DNA of 33,820 nucleotides from an uncultured Veillonellaceae bacterium (lineage in GTDB: Bacteria; Bacillota; Negativicutes; Selenomonadales; Selenomonadaceae). Location: contig CAMFES010000012.1 in NCBI GenBank assembly GCA_945949525.1, positions 1-33,820 of the forward strand, in the 5' to 3' direction. Shown here one piece after another: positions 1-8,650 of the stretch (position 1 is its first letter; every line of letters starts with the position of its first letter). Under the pieces are notes generated by a model. The model was not told the DNA's origin. It saw only the letters and a program-made list of their open reading frames with translations, and searched no databases. A program made the position numbers and the translations under genes.

Positions 1-947
1 AGGGCATCGCTTCCATGCACTGCTCCGCAAACTGCGACATGAACGGTGAGAACACTGCTATTTTCTTCGGTCTGTCCGGTACCGGCAAGACCACCCTGTC
101 CACTGACCCTAAGCGTCGCCTGATCGGTGATGACGAGCATGGCTGGGATGACAACGGCGTGTTCAACTTTGAGGGCGGCTGCTATGCAAAGGTTATCAAC
201 CTGGACAAGGAGTCCGAGCCTGATATCTATGGCGCAATCAAGAGAAATGCCCTGCTGGAGAACGTAACTGTTGCTGAGGATGGTAAGATTGACTTCGCTG
301 ACAAGTCCGTTACCGAGAATACCCGTGTATCCTATCCTATTCAGCACATCAACAACATCCAGCCAGGCTCTTCTGCACCTGCAGCCAAGAACGTAATCTT
401 CCTGTCCGCAGATGCTTTCGGCGTACTGCCTCCTGTATCCATCCTTACTCCGGAGCAGACCCAGTATTACTTCCTCTCCGGCTTCACTGCAAAGCTGGCA
501 GGTACCGAGCGCGGCATCACCGAGCCCACTCCTACCTTCTCCGCTTGCTTCGGACAGGCTTTCCTTGAACTGCATCCTACCAAGTACGGTGAGGAGCTGG
601 TAAAGAAGATGAATGCTAACGGCGCAAAGGCTTATCTCGTAAACACCGGCTGGAACGGTACCGGCAAGCGTATCACCATCAAGGATACCCGCGGTATCAT
701 CGATGCTATTCTGTCCGGCGCTATCAACGAGGCTCCTACCAAGAAGATTCCTATGTTTGACTTCGAGGTACCTACCGAGCTGCCAGGCGTTGATCCAAAG
801 ATTCTGGATCCTCGCGATACCTATGCTGACGCTTCCGAGTGGGAGACCAAGGCAAAGGATTTGGCCGGCCGCTTCATCAAGAACTTCGGCAAGTACACCG
901 GCAATGATGCTGGCAAGGCTTTGGTTGCTGCTGGTCCTCAGCTGTAA
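1..947 (+). CDS. pckA: Phosphoenolpyruvate carboxykinase (ATP), 3' part
   Basis: ATP-dependent PEP carboxykinase interconverts oxaloacetate plus ATP with PEP, CO2 and ADP in the cytoplasm; in many anaerobes it runs toward oxaloacetate and succinate. The reading frame is open to the left edge (frame begins at base 3), so the gene is cut by the window. About 315 of the usual ~530 residues remain. The kinase-1a P-loop [10 protein letters not shown], the metal-binding DDEHGW stretch and the FEGGCYAK segment are clear, as are the conserved C-terminal NTGWNG and RDTYAD regions. Codon choice is strongly biased to C/T-ending preferred codons, as expected of a highly expressed gene. A hairpin terminator follows 55 bases after the stop. 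Identification is firm. Confidence 0.97.
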   Translation, partial: GIASMHCSANCDMNGENTAIFFGLSGTGKTTLSTDPKRRLIGDDEHGWDDNGVFNFEGGCYAKVINLDKESEPDIYGAIKRNALLENVTVAEDGKIDFADKSVTENTRVSYPIQHINNIQPGSSAPAAKNVIFLSADAFGVLPPVSILTPEQTQYYFLSGFTAKLAGTERGITEPTPTFSACFGQAFLELHPTKYGEELVKKMNANGAKAYLVNTGWNGTGKRITIKDTRGIIDAILSGAINEAPTKKIPMFDFEVPTELPGVDPKILDPRDTYADASEWETKAKDLAGRFIKNFGKYTGNDAGKALVAAGPQL

Positions 948-1002
948 TTTCAGGCCCTTGCTTCAAAAGCTGAATACTGATAGTTTAAGGCTATGAGCTG
1001 TG

Positions 1003-1035
1003 ATGCTGCTGTCCTTTCGGGCAGCAGCATTTTTG
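1003..1035 (+). terminator. Rho-independent terminator after pckA
   Basis: ATGCTGCTG at 1003-1011 pairs with CAGCAGCAT at 1022-1030. The stem extends inward through TCC/GGG-type pairs around a TTTC loop and is followed by TTTTT. Confidence 0.9.
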
Positions 1036-1106
1036 CGTTGTTTTGAGTTTTTTATGTTATATTCTCAGGTTACTGAATGTATGCATGGGAATTCTGCCTT
1101 TTGGGG

Positions 1107-1135
1107 TTTATTTTTACTTGAATTTGTGTTAAAAT
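1107..1135 (+). promoter_or_regulatory. Candidate promoter of the cobalamin-riboswitch operon
   Basis: TTTATT (1107-1112) and TAAAAT (1130-1135) are separated by 17 bases and lie about 25 bases before the riboswitch P1 stem. The -35 is weak and there is no extra support, so this is a position-based guess. Confidence 0.4.
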
Positions 1136-1158
1136 GCTTTTAAGAGTTGAATATTTGG

Positions 1159-1308
1159 AACAGGTGTCGAAAGACTTAATAAGGAAGCCGGTAAAGGCCG
1201 GCGCGGTCCCGCCGCTGTAAGGGGAGCGATTCTGCATAAGCTACGCCATTGGGGGAACCTGAGAAGGCGCAGATGAGCGATGAACCTAAGCCAGAAGAAT
1301 TGCCTGTT
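1159..1308 (+). ncRNA. Cobalamin (B12) riboswitch
   Basis: The hallmark core GCGCGGTCCCGCCGCTGTAA lies at 1201-1220, followed by GGGGAG. The 3' conserved block AAGCCAGAAGAATTGCCTG is a variant B12 box at about 1288-1306. AACAGG at 1159-1164 pairs with CCTGTT at 1303-1308 to close the P1 stem. The element precedes a BtuF/FecB-type importer operon and is followed by a terminator hairpin, which fits repression by adenosylcobalamin or a related corrinoid. The family assignment rests on recognised conserved blocks, not on a covariance-model search. Confidence 0.93.
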
Positions 1309-1386
1309 TAACGATCACCGATGATATGACGGCCATGCCAATGCTGGCTTCATACAGTACCTGCGAGCGATAGGAAGGGGATTTGT

Positions 1387-1457
1387 AGCCTTGTGTCACT
1401 GACTATGGCTATGAGTTGATGGCTTTTCTTTCTTGCTGTGAGGGAAAGGCTTTTTTT
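1387..1457 (+). terminator. Attenuator/terminator downstream of the riboswitch
   Basis: AGCCTT at 1387-1392 and TCAC at 1396-1399 can pair with GTGAGG...AAGGCT ending at 1451, followed by a run of seven T (1451-1457). It lies between riboswitch and start codon, as expected for transcriptional attenuation. The stem is interrupted and has a long loop. Confidence 0.6.
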
Positions 1458-1554
1458 GTGGCTATAGCGGATAAAAATACCGTAAACACCCCTTATGATA
1501 AATGCCTGACAGGCGTCAGAGATGTAGTAGTACAGGGGAAGGGAGAGATTTGTC

Positions 1555-2547
1555 GTGATGTACAGAAAACAATATATAGCAGCTGCATTGTTGTCCCTGC
1601 TGCTGGTTATGGCCATGTTCCTGGGAGGCTGTGGAGGCCAGGATACTGTCGGCGAGGTCGGCTATCAGGTAACTGACGATCAGGGGACAGTTGTGAATTT
1701 CAAGGAAAAGCCAAGGCGGATTGTCAGCCTGACCATGAGTACAGATAACATTCTGCTGGGTCTGGTAAAGCCTGACAGGGTGGTTTGCGCCAACGTGCTG
1801 GTGGATGATCCTGTCAGCTCAAATATCGTCCAGCTGGGCAAGGATATTCCTAACAAGGTGCGTCATCCAAAGGTAGAGGAAATTCTTGCCATGGAGCCTG
1901 ATTTGGTGATTGCCGCCAACTGGGGTGACATAGGCTATGTGGAATCACTGCGGAATATGGGCATCAATGTGGTGGTGGTAAAGGGTGCAAAAAATCTGCA
2001 GGAAATCCGGGACAATATAAACCTGATTGCAGCTTCTGTGGGTGAGCCGGAACGCGGTAACAAGCTGATTGGCATGATGGATGACAGGCTGGCTGAAATC
2101 AAGGCAAAGATAGACAAGATACCGCAGGACCAGAGAAAGAGGGTTCTTCTGATTTCCCTGATGAATAACTACGGTGGAAAAAACTGTATCTATGACGATG
2201 CCTGCACGCTGGCAGGCGTTGTCAACTGCCTGTCGGAATACGGCCTGCAGCGGGGGGACAAGCTGACCAAGGAAATGATGGTGCAGATGGATCCGGATAT
2301 TATTTTCCTGCCTACCTACAACGCCCATGGCACCTTTGATATTCAAGGCTTCCGTGACAGGTATCTAAAGGACCCTGCCCTCCGGCAGATGAAGGCGATT
2401 CAGTCCGGCAGTATCAGGGAGCCGAGGGATTCCTATATCTATACTGCATCTCAGGATTTCTGCTTTGCGGTACAGGAAATCGCCTATACGGTTTATGGGG
2501 ATGAATTCAGGCTGGAGGATCAGCAGCACCTGTCGGCTGTGGAGTAA
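1555..2547 (+). CDS. Periplasmic-binding lipoprotein of a cobalamin/corrinoid-type ABC importer
   Basis: Extracytoplasmic solute-binding protein of the BtuF/FecB class (PF01497 fold), which hands a metal chelate to the membrane permease. Residues 1-26 form a lipoprotein signal: positively charged start, hydrophobic core, and lipobox L-G-G-C with Cys26 as the expected lipidated residue. The mature part begins like the family (VTDDQGTVVNF, then RRIVSL) and has the two-lobe spacing with VEEILAMEPDLVIAAN. Initiation is at GTG 1555 or ATG 1558; a purine-rich Shine-Dalgarno (GGGGAAGGGAGAG) lies just upstream. It is the first gene behind the cobalamin riboswitch, so corrinoid or cobalt-porphyrin uptake is the likely role. 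Iron siderophore or heme transport cannot be excluded from sequence alone. Confidence 0.85.
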   Translation: MMYRKQYIAAALLSLLLVMAMFLGGCGGQDTVGEVGYQVTDDQGTVVNFKEKPRRIVSLTMSTDNILLGLVKPDRVVCANVLVDDPVSSNIVQLGKDIPNKVRHPKVEEILAMEPDLVIAANWGDIGYVESLRNMGINVVVVKGAKNLQEIRDNINLIAASVGEPERGNKLIGMMDDRLAEIKAKIDKIPQDQRKRVLLISLMNNYGGKNCIYDDACTLAGVVNCLSEYGLQRGDKLTKEMMVQMDPDIIFLPTYNAHGTFDIQGFRDRYLKDPALRQMKAIQSGSIREPRDSYIYTASQDFCFAVQEIAYTVYGDEFRLEDQQHLSAVE

Positions 2548-2589
2548 GCCGGGAGGAAAGCATGTTACATAGAGGTAGACTATATATAT

Positions 2590-3489
2590 ATGAATAATAC
2601 CGTTATTCAGGTTGAGGATATAACAGCCGGTTATCACGAACAAAGTCCTGTTTTGAAAGATGTCAGCTTTAACATTGGCCGGGGAGAGTTTGTGGGCATT
2701 ATCGGCAAGAATGGTGCCGGTAAAAGTACCCTGCTGAAATCCATGCGTGGTTTTTTGCCGGTGTGGTCCGGCAAGGTGATGCTGGCGGGCAAGGCTGTAG
2801 GTGAATACCAGGAAAGAGAGCTGGCACGAAAGATTGCTTACCTGCAGCAGCAGGTGGAGCTGACCTTTGATTATACCGCCCGCGATATTGTAATGGCCGG
2901 TCGTTACCCATATAGAAAATGGTGGCAGCAGCAGAGTGAGGCTGACAGGGAGATTGCAGATGCCTGCATGAAATATACAGGTGTGCTGGAAATGGCAGAC
3001 AAGCCAATCCGCGCCCTTTCTGGCGGCCAGAGGCAGAGGGTGCTGCTGGCCAAGGTTCTGGCCCAGCAGACGCCGGTGCTGTTTCTTGATGAACCGGCAG
3101 CAGGGCTGGATCTGTTCTATCAGGAAGAGATTTTTCGCTTCTGCCAGGAGCTGTGCCACCGGGGCAAGACTGTGGTAATGGTGGTGCATGAGCTGAATCT
3201 GGCGGCAAGATACTGTAGCAGGCTGCTGCTGGCAAGCAAGGGGCGGATTATCGCCGATGATGTACCGGAAAAGGTGCTGACCAGGGAGCTTCTGACCGAA
3301 GGCTATGGCGTGTCCATTGAGGCCGGGCGCAATCCGGAAACAGGCCACGCAGATATCTATACAATACCGGAGCCGATGGACGAGGCGAAGCTTCGTCTGC
3401 TTGAAACGATAATAGGCGGCAACGCCGGGAAGGATGTCTGTAATGGCAATAATGCAGAGCAATCAGGAAAGGGCGGTGACATGGCATGA
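2590..3489 (+). CDS. ABC transporter ATPase, BtuD/FecE type
   Basis: Cytoplasmic ATPase that powers the importer encoded on either side. Walker A GKNGAGKST lies at residues 39-47, the ABC signature LSGGQ at 143-147 and Walker B VLFLDEP at 163-169, with the switch histidine in VVHELN near residue 200. The length of 299 aa is longer than the usual ~255 because of a non-conserved C-terminal tail rich in Gly/Asn after about residue 260. The start ATG follows a TATATATATA tract with only a weak AGAGG-like Shine-Dalgarno about 12 bases upstream. Its stop overlaps the next gene's ATG by 4 bases (ATGA), so the two are probably translationally coupled. Confidence 0.9.
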   Translation: MNNTVIQVEDITAGYHEQSPVLKDVSFNIGRGEFVGIIGKNGAGKSTLLKSMRGFLPVWSGKVMLAGKAVGEYQERELARKIAYLQQQVELTFDYTARDIVMAGRYPYRKWWQQQSEADREIADACMKYTGVLEMADKPIRALSGGQRQRVLLAKVLAQQTPVLFLDEPAAGLDLFYQEEIFRFCQELCHRGKTVVMVVHELNLAARYCSRLLLASKGRIIADDVPEKVLTRELLTEGYGVSIEAGRNPETGHADIYTIPEPMDEAKLRLLETIIGGNAGKDVCNGNNAEQSGKGGDMA

Positions 3490-4514
3490 GATATCACCGC
3501 AGACTGGTGGCAATAGCGCTGGCTGTAATGTTTTTTCTGACGTTTTTCTTTTCCCTGTCTGCAGGCCAGTATGATTTAGGCTTTGTGCAGGTGATAGCCT
3601 GGTGCTGTCACAAGCTGGGACTGCCGGTGCTGCAGGATGTCAATGTTTCAGCCCAGCAGGAAGCAGTGCTGATGTTTATACGCTCGCCACGTACCTTGGT
3701 TGGCTTTATGGTGGGCGCCGGTCTGGCAGCCTCCGGCACAATTCTGCAGGGAATCTTCAGCAACCCACTGGCCGATCCCGGCATCATCGGTGTGTCCAGT
3801 GGTGCCACGGTTGGCGCTGTAGTGGCCATCAGCCTTGGCGTAAATGCTGTAAACATGTTTGCCATGCCGGCCTTTGCTTTTGTGGGGGCAATCTGCGCGG
3901 TGTTCCTGACCATCGGGCTGGCAACGAGAAATGGCAGGATTCCAGTGCTTACGCTGCTGCTGTCCGGCGTGGTTGTGGGCATGCTGCTGGGAGCCATTAC
4001 AGCGGCCCTGCTGGTGGTAATGGATGAATACAAGCTGCAGCAGTATCTTTTCTGGACTATAGGCAGCCTGGACTACCGCCGCTGGGAGCATGTACTGATG
4101 GGTATAGGGCCGATTGCGTCAGGCATTGTCATCATGCTGCTGATGGCCCGGCACCTGAATATTCTGGCGCTGGGAGAGGCCGAGGCAAAGGCTGTCGGCA
4201 TGCCTGTAGTAAAATACCGTCTGCTGCTTCTGCTGGTTTCTGCCATGACAACGGCAGCTAGTGTGTGCATCAGTGGCAGCATCGGCTTTGTGGGGCTTAT
4301 TATCCCTCACATGATGCGCATGCTGGTAGGACCAAATCACAAGCATCTCCTGCCGGCCAGCATTGTGGCCGGAGGGGTGTTCCTGCTGTTTTGTGATTCA
4401 CTGGGGCGCGTCCTGATAGAGAAAACCGAGGTCAATGTGGGCATTATGACCGCATTTCTTGGGACGCCATATTTCCTTTATCTCCTGCGCAAAAACAGCA
4501 ATATTGAAAAGTAG
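3486..4514 (+). CDS. ABC transporter permease, BtuC/FecCD family
   Basis: Inner-membrane permease of a vitamin B12/iron-chelate importer. It is a polytopic protein of 342 aa, the normal family length, with about nine to ten hydrophobic helices. Family landmarks include RSPRTLVGFMVGAGLAASGTILQ, the NPLADPGIIGVSSGA loop, and the coupling region GLIIPHMMR near residue 280 that contacts the ATPase. The start overlaps the ATPase stop by 4 bases. Together with the lipoprotein and ATPase it makes a complete F-D-C importer under the upstream riboswitch. Confidence 0.93.
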   Translation: MRYHRRLVAIALAVMFFLTFFFSLSAGQYDLGFVQVIAWCCHKLGLPVLQDVNVSAQQEAVLMFIRSPRTLVGFMVGAGLAASGTILQGIFSNPLADPGIIGVSSGATVGAVVAISLGVNAVNMFAMPAFAFVGAICAVFLTIGLATRNGRIPVLTLLLSGVVVGMLLGAITAALLVVMDEYKLQQYLFWTIGSLDYRRWEHVLMGIGPIASGIVIMLLMARHLNILALGEAEAKAVGMPVVKYRLLLLLVSAMTTAASVCISGSIGFVGLIIPHMMRMLVGPNHKHLLPASIVAGGVFLLFCDSLGRVLIEKTEVNVGIMTAFLGTPYFLYLLRKNSNIEK

Positions 4515-4518
4515 TCTG

Positions 4519-4535
4519 TACAGCTAAAAGCTGTA
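4519..4535 (+). other. Short perfect hairpin between permease and cbiK
   Basis: TACAGC-taaaa-GCTGTA, four bases after the permease stop, is followed by an A/T-rich stretch without a real T-run. A second hairpin (GGCTG at about 4566, CAGCC at about 4588) lies further on. This could be a weak terminator or processing site. The 220-base gap otherwise shows only the cbiK Shine-Dalgarno AGGAGGA just before 4735. Confidence 0.4.
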
Positions 4536-4734
4536 TTATAATAATAAAAAATCAGATATACAGAGGCTGGAACGTCAATACGTATTCAGCCCGCCATAGT
4601 TTTGAATGTATGAGCTACAAAAAATGTCGTTATTTTCCTGTTGCACCTGCTTGTCGCTATTTATCTCTATTTATCGCGAAGTGGGCAGTGCCACAGGGAA
4701 ATGTATAGTATTTTTTCTTTAGGAGGAATATTTT

Positions 4735-5727
4735 ATGAAAAACTGGAAAAAATTTTTTGTAGCTGCTGTTGCTGTAGGCGCGGTATTTACCGTCAGCCCG
4801 ACCGCTTCCGAAGCGGCATACGAACTGAATCCAGAGGTAAAGACCGCTACCCCGGCTCTGCTGGCCGCATCTCAGATGGGTGTGCAGACCTATGTAAATC
4901 CTGATTTGCAGGGTTTGGCTGACAAGGATGCCATTGTGGTAATGACCTTTGGTACTACATTTACTGATACCCGCGCCAAGACCATTGATGCGACTATTGA
5001 GGGAATAAAGGCGGCACATCCGGGGGTCAAGGTGGTAACTGCCTACACCTCCCATATTATTATCGACCGTGTTGCTGCCAATGAGGGTATAAAGTACCCT
5101 ACCCCTGAAGAGGCCCTGGAACAGCTGAAGGCAGAGGGATATACCCGCGTGGCCCTGGCAACTTTGGACGTTATTCCAGGCATGGAGTACAGCTACAAGC
5201 TGGGGGTATTTAATAGCTACAAGAATAATTTCAAAAAGATGACTATCGGTACTCCTCTGATGTACTGGCAGGGTCAGGAGGAGCAGGCAGACGATGTAAC
5301 AGAGGTGCTGGAAGCCTTTGCCACCCAGTTCCCAAAGACCAAAAAGGGTGAGGGCATTGTCATGATGGCCCATGGCACTCCGAATATTGCCAACGCTTAT
5401 TATGCGGTTATTCAGGAAAAGCTGCAGGAAATGGGCTACGACAATGTATTCATCGAAACTGTGGAAGGCTGGCCAAGCCTCGAAACCATCATTCCGAAGC
5501 TGAAGGCGAAGAAAATCAGCAAGGTGACCATCATGCCATTCATGATGGTAGCTGGTGACCATGCCAACAATGATATGGCCGGTGATGAGGAGGATTCCCA
5601 CAAGAGCATTCTTGAAAAGGAAGGAATCAAGGTAGAGGCATATATTCATGGTATCGGTGAAAACCAGGCTGTGCGCAATGTATTTGTAGAGCGTGCCAAT
5701 GCGGCCTGGGATGCCCTGGATAAGTGA
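4735..5727 (+). CDS. cbiK: Exported sirohydrochlorin cobaltochelatase, CbiK family
   Basis: CbiK-family chelatases insert Co2+ (or Fe2+) into sirohydrochlorin in the anaerobic B12 pathway. Residues 1-28 look like a Sec signal peptide (KNWKKFF, hydrophobic AAVAVGAVFTV, then SEA-A), so the enzyme should be periplasmic. Candidate catalytic/metal residues are His213 (VMMAHGT), Glu244 (TVEGWP) and His276 (VAGDHANNDM); their 31- and 32-residue spacing is close to the His-Glu-His triad described for periplasmic CbiKP of Desulfovibrio vulgaris (from memory). A strong AGGAGGA site precedes the ATG. It follows the corrinoid-type importer genes, suggesting a role in loading or moving a metallo-tetrapyrrole outside the cytoplasm rather than in cytosolic B12 synthesis. 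The substrate in vivo is unknown. Confidence 0.9.
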   Translation: MKNWKKFFVAAVAVGAVFTVSPTASEAAYELNPEVKTATPALLAASQMGVQTYVNPDLQGLADKDAIVVMTFGTTFTDTRAKTIDATIEGIKAAHPGVKVVTAYTSHIIIDRVAANEGIKYPTPEEALEQLKAEGYTRVALATLDVIPGMEYSYKLGVFNSYKNNFKKMTIGTPLMYWQGQEEQADDVTEVLEAFATQFPKTKKGEGIVMMAHGTPNIANAYYAVIQEKLQEMGYDNVFIETVEGWPSLETIIPKLKAKKISKVTIMPFMMVAGDHANNDMAGDEEDSHKSILEKEGIKVEAYIHGIGENQAVRNVFVERANAAWDALDK

Positions 5728-5770
5728 TAAATTGAAGTAATTTTTGCCAGCTGGTATAATTGCAGGCAAA

Positions 5771-5815
5771 AAACGGCTATTGCAGATGCGCGGCAGTAAG
5801 CAATAGCCGTTTTTA
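5771..5815 (+). terminator. Rho-independent terminator after cbiK
   Basis: AAACGGCTATTGC at about 5771-5783 pairs with GCAATAGCCGTTT from 5800, a 13-bp stem followed by TTTTATTT. It is a strong terminator that closes the importer/chelatase unit. Confidence 0.93.
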
Positions 5816-5816
5816 T

Positions 5817-5845
5817 TTGCTTTTTTATAACATTTGCTCTATAAT
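5817..5845 (+). promoter_or_regulatory. Candidate promoter of hflX
   Basis: TTGCTT (5817-5822) and TATAAT (5840-5845) are 17 bases apart, directly after the cbiK terminator and about 50 bases before the hflX start. Perfect -10 box and ideal spacing. Confidence 0.65.
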
Positions 5846-5898
5846 TATGGTAATGATAGGATGATAAATGTGATGAAGGGAAAGGAGCTGAAGCGTGT

Positions 5899-7713
5899 AT
5901 GATGGTTCACGGTGAGCTGGGCAATATCCGCAAAAATATTGTAGAAAGGCTGGAAGGGATGTATGGGCTGACAGTACCGGCAGGGCAGCTGATTACCAGG
6001 GAGCTGGCAGAGGAAATGCTGGCAGTAACAGGTGAGCTGGCGAGGGAGGTTGCCGTATATCTCAACCGTCAGGGCAAGGTGCTTCAGGTTTCTGTGGGTG
6101 ATGATGCTACCGTGGATTTGCCTGAGCTGCGGCAGAGAAAATCAGAAAGCCGTCTGTCGGGGGTTCGTTCTGTGCATACCCATCCCAGCAGCGATACGCG
6201 TCTAAGCGCACCGGATTTATCATCACTTAGGAGCATGCGGTTCGATGTTATGGCCGCTATAGGCATGAAGGATGGCCGGATATATGGCAGCATGGCCTTT
6301 TTGAGCGGCGAGCTGACGGAAAGCGGCGGCTATGTGGTGCATGGTACCCGTGAACTGCCCCTGGGAGAGCTGAACCGTTACAATCTTGTGCAGCTGATAA
6401 CAGCTATTAACAAGGAGCTGGGCAGACATCAGCTGAAGGATACGGAAAAACGCCAGGAAAGAGCTATTCTGGCCGGCGTGGATTATAATACATCGCCGGA
6501 GGGCTGGCGGATAGAGGATTCCCTGGCTGAGCTGAAGGGACTGGCCGAAACTGCCGGTGCCATAGTCACCGGACAGGTCATACAAAAAAAGTCCAAGCCT
6601 GACAATGCGTTTTTTCTTGGCCGGGGCAAGGTGGATGAAATTGGCATGCTGGCGCAGAATACCGAAGCCGACCTGTTGATTCTGGATGATGAAATCAGTC
6701 CATCTCAGCAGCGCAATCTGGAGATGAGTACCGGTCTAAGGGTAATAGACAGGACAGCGCTGATTCTGGATATTTTTGCGCAGCGGGCCCGTTCCGCGGC
6801 TGGCAAGCTGCAGGTAGAGCTGGCACAGCTGAAATACAACCTGCCGCGCCTTGGTGGGCAGGGTCTGGTGCTTTCACGGCAGGGCGGTGGCATAGGCACC
6901 CGCGGTCCTGGCGAAACAAAGCTGGAAATGGACAGGCGCCGGATTCATGGACGAATTCATGATTTGGAGGAACGCATCGCCAAGCTGAAAAGCCAGCGGC
7001 AGCTGCATCGCGTGCAACGGAAAAATTCACGTATCCCGTCGGCAGCGCTGGTAGGCTATACTAATGCAGGCAAGTCCACTATCCTTAATGCCTTATTTGC
7101 GGGTGATGAGGTACTGGCAGAGGATAAGCTGTTTGCCACCCTTGATCCAACCACCAGGCTCATAAGGCTGGATGAGAAGCAGGAGCTGCTGCTTACCGAT
7201 ACTGTAGGCTTTATCCAAAAGCTGCCCCACACGCTGGTAAGCGCTTTTCAGGCAACCCTTGAGGAAACAGTGGAGGCTGATTTGCTGCTACATGTAGTCG
7301 ATGCAAGTGATGCCAACTATGAGCTGCAGATAAAGGCGGTTATGGAGGTCCTGCGGGAAATTGGGGCTCAGGATAAGCCGTCTGTATTTGTGTTCAACAA
7401 GGTAGACAAGCTGCCGGAGGAAGAACGGGATAATGCGTATGTTTCTGCCCGCATGCTGCAGGACAGGAATGGTGTGGTTATTTCGGCCAAGGATGAGGAG
7501 GGGCTGCAAAGGCTGCGGGAAAAAATCAAGGCCTTTTTCGACAGAGGACAGGTACAGCTTACCCTCTGTATTCCATACGACAAAGGCTCACTGGTAACAG
7601 AGCTTCACAATCTTGGCAAGGTGGAGTCCATAGATTATGATGAGCAGGGAACTGTGCTGACTGTAAAGATGCCTGTAGCTGATGCGGAGGCTTTTCAGAA
7701 ATATGTGCGATAG
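5899..7713 (+). CDS. hflX: HflX GTPase with N-terminal JAMM-like domain
   Basis: HflX binds the 50S subunit and splits or rescues stalled ribosomes using GTP/ATP. The canonical part starts near residue 184 ([13 protein letters not shown]) and includes the glycine-rich segment [27 protein letters not shown] and a GTPase domain: G1 [10 protein letters not shown] 385-394, G2 DPTTR, G3 DTVGF, G4 NKVD, G5 SAKD. At 604 aa it is about 180 aa longer than E. coli HflX. The extension carries H93-x-H95-x7-S103-x2-D106, exactly the spacing of JAMM/MPN zinc proteases, and Glu50 upstream at a plausible catalytic position. AAAGGAG lies 11 bases before the ATG. The GTPase call is firm; the JAMM activity is inference from motif spacing. 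Confidence 0.95.
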   Translation: MMVHGELGNIRKNIVERLEGMYGLTVPAGQLITRELAEEMLAVTGELAREVAVYLNRQGKVLQVSVGDDATVDLPELRQRKSESRLSGVRSVHTHPSSDTRLSAPDLSSLRSMRFDVMAAIGMKDGRIYGSMAFLSGELTESGGYVVHGTRELPLGELNRYNLVQLITAINKELGRHQLKDTEKRQERAILAGVDYNTSPEGWRIEDSLAELKGLAETAGAIVTGQVIQKKSKPDNAFFLGRGKVDEIGMLAQNTEADLLILDDEISPSQQRNLEMSTGLRVIDRTALILDIFAQRARSAAGKLQVELAQLKYNLPRLGGQGLVLSRQGGGIGTRGPGETKLEMDRRRIHGRIHDLEERIAKLKSQRQLHRVQRKNSRIPSAALVGYTNAGKSTILNALFAGDEVLAEDKLFATLDPTTRLIRLDEKQELLLTDTVGFIQKLPHTLVSAFQATLEETVEADLLLHVVDASDANYELQIKAVMEVLREIGAQDKPSVFVFNKVDKLPEEERDNAYVSARMLQDRNGVVISAKDEEGLQRLREKIKAFFDRGQVQLTLCIPYDKGSLVTELHNLGKVESIDYDEQGTVLTVKMPVADAEAFQKYVR

Positions 7714-7717
7714 TATG

Positions 7718-7735
7718 TACTATATATATATAGTA
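7718..7735. repeat. AT-rich 18-bp perfect palindrome after hflX
   Basis: TACTATATATATATAGTA begins four bases after the hflX stop, and a small GTGCA/TGCAC hairpin follows at 7746-7759. There is no T-run, so it is a poor terminator. It may only be part of the local TA-rich spacer. Confidence 0.4.
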
Positions 7736-7845
7736 TGTATTATATGTGCATGCTTGCACAGCTGAAAATATGGTGTAATTATTTTATAGGCCTCCATGTG
7801 GGGCAATAAGGGGTAATATTTCAGTTTTTGATGGAGGGGTTATAT

Positions 7846-8625
7846 ATGAGTACGGAGGCTGTTTTGTACCGGGAAGAGGGCGCTATTGCCGTTATCACAT
7901 TGAACAGGCCACAAAGCCTGAATTCTATGAGTGCTGAGCTGGTAGAAGGTGTGCTGGAGGCTTTGGCAAGGGGTGAAAGCAATCCGGAGGTCCGGGTTAT
8001 CGTACTGACCGGCGCGGGCAGGGCATTTTCAGCGGGCGGCGATCTGCCATCCCTTGACGGACTGCATTCCCTGGCCGAGCGAAAGGCCTTTATCAGCAAG
8101 GTGGGAGGCATGGTGCATGCTATCTATGCAGCCAGCAAGCCTGTGATTGCCATGGTCAACGGCGTGGCGGCAGGAGCTGGTTTCAATCTGGCAATTGCCT
8201 GTGATCTGATATATGCAGCTGAAGGCGTAAAGTTTATTCAGAGCTTTGTCAATGTGGGACTATCCCCGGATTGCGGTGGATTCTTTTATCTTGCCAAATC
8301 CATCGGCCAGGCGCGAGCAAAGGAGCTTATGCTGACAGCCAGTCCTCTGACCGCAGAAAAAGCTAAGGAGTGGGGGCTTATTAACGATGTACTGCCAGCT
8401 TCGGAGCTGGCAGATAAGGTCATGCAGACTGCCGGAACGATTGCAGCCAAAGCTCCTCTGGCCGTAATCAAGACTAAGGAGGGCATAAACATGTATGGAG
8501 CTTCGCTGGCGGAAACTCTGGCTTTTGAAGCGGAAACCTCAGCGGTGCTTTTGGATACGGAAGACTTTCGCGAGGGCGTAGCGGCTTTTAAGGAAAAGCG
8601 CATACCTGCTTTCCATGGACGCTAA
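7846..8625 (+). CDS. Enoyl-CoA hydratase/isomerase family protein
   Basis: Crotonase-fold acyl-CoA enzyme. The start at ATG 7846 is chosen because GGAGGGG lies six bases upstream; a longer frame from TTG 7828 would swallow that site. The acyl-CoA oxyanion-hole segments GAGRAFSAGGDL (about 56-67) and GVAAGAG (106-112) are present. At the two hydratase glutamate positions the protein shows Asn114 (AGAGFNLA) and the GLSPDCGG motif with Asp142. The single Asp is the pattern of PaaG/Delta3-Delta2 isomerase-like members, so isomerase is more likely than hydratase. No other fatty-acid or aromatic degradation gene is nearby, so the substrate cannot be named. Length 259 aa is normal. Confidence 0.88.
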   Translation: MSTEAVLYREEGAIAVITLNRPQSLNSMSAELVEGVLEALARGESNPEVRVIVLTGAGRAFSAGGDLPSLDGLHSLAERKAFISKVGGMVHAIYAASKPVIAMVNGVAAGAGFNLAIACDLIYAAEGVKFIQSFVNVGLSPDCGGFFYLAKSIGQARAKELMLTASPLTAEKAKEWGLINDVLPASELADKVMQTAGTIAAKAPLAVIKTKEGINMYGASLAETLAFEAETSAVLLDTEDFREGVAAFKEKRIPAFHGR

Positions 8626-8650
8626 TGGCAACAAACTAATTTGCAAGCTA

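Noticed and set aside
2365-3462. 365-codon open frame antisense to the ABC ATPase gene
   Set aside because: It covers a textbook ABC ATPase on the other strand, has no recognisable domain and looks like a by-product of codon bias.
4657-5769. 370-codon open frame antisense to cbiK
   Set aside because: It mirrors the chelatase gene and runs into its terminator; the sense protein has clear family motifs.
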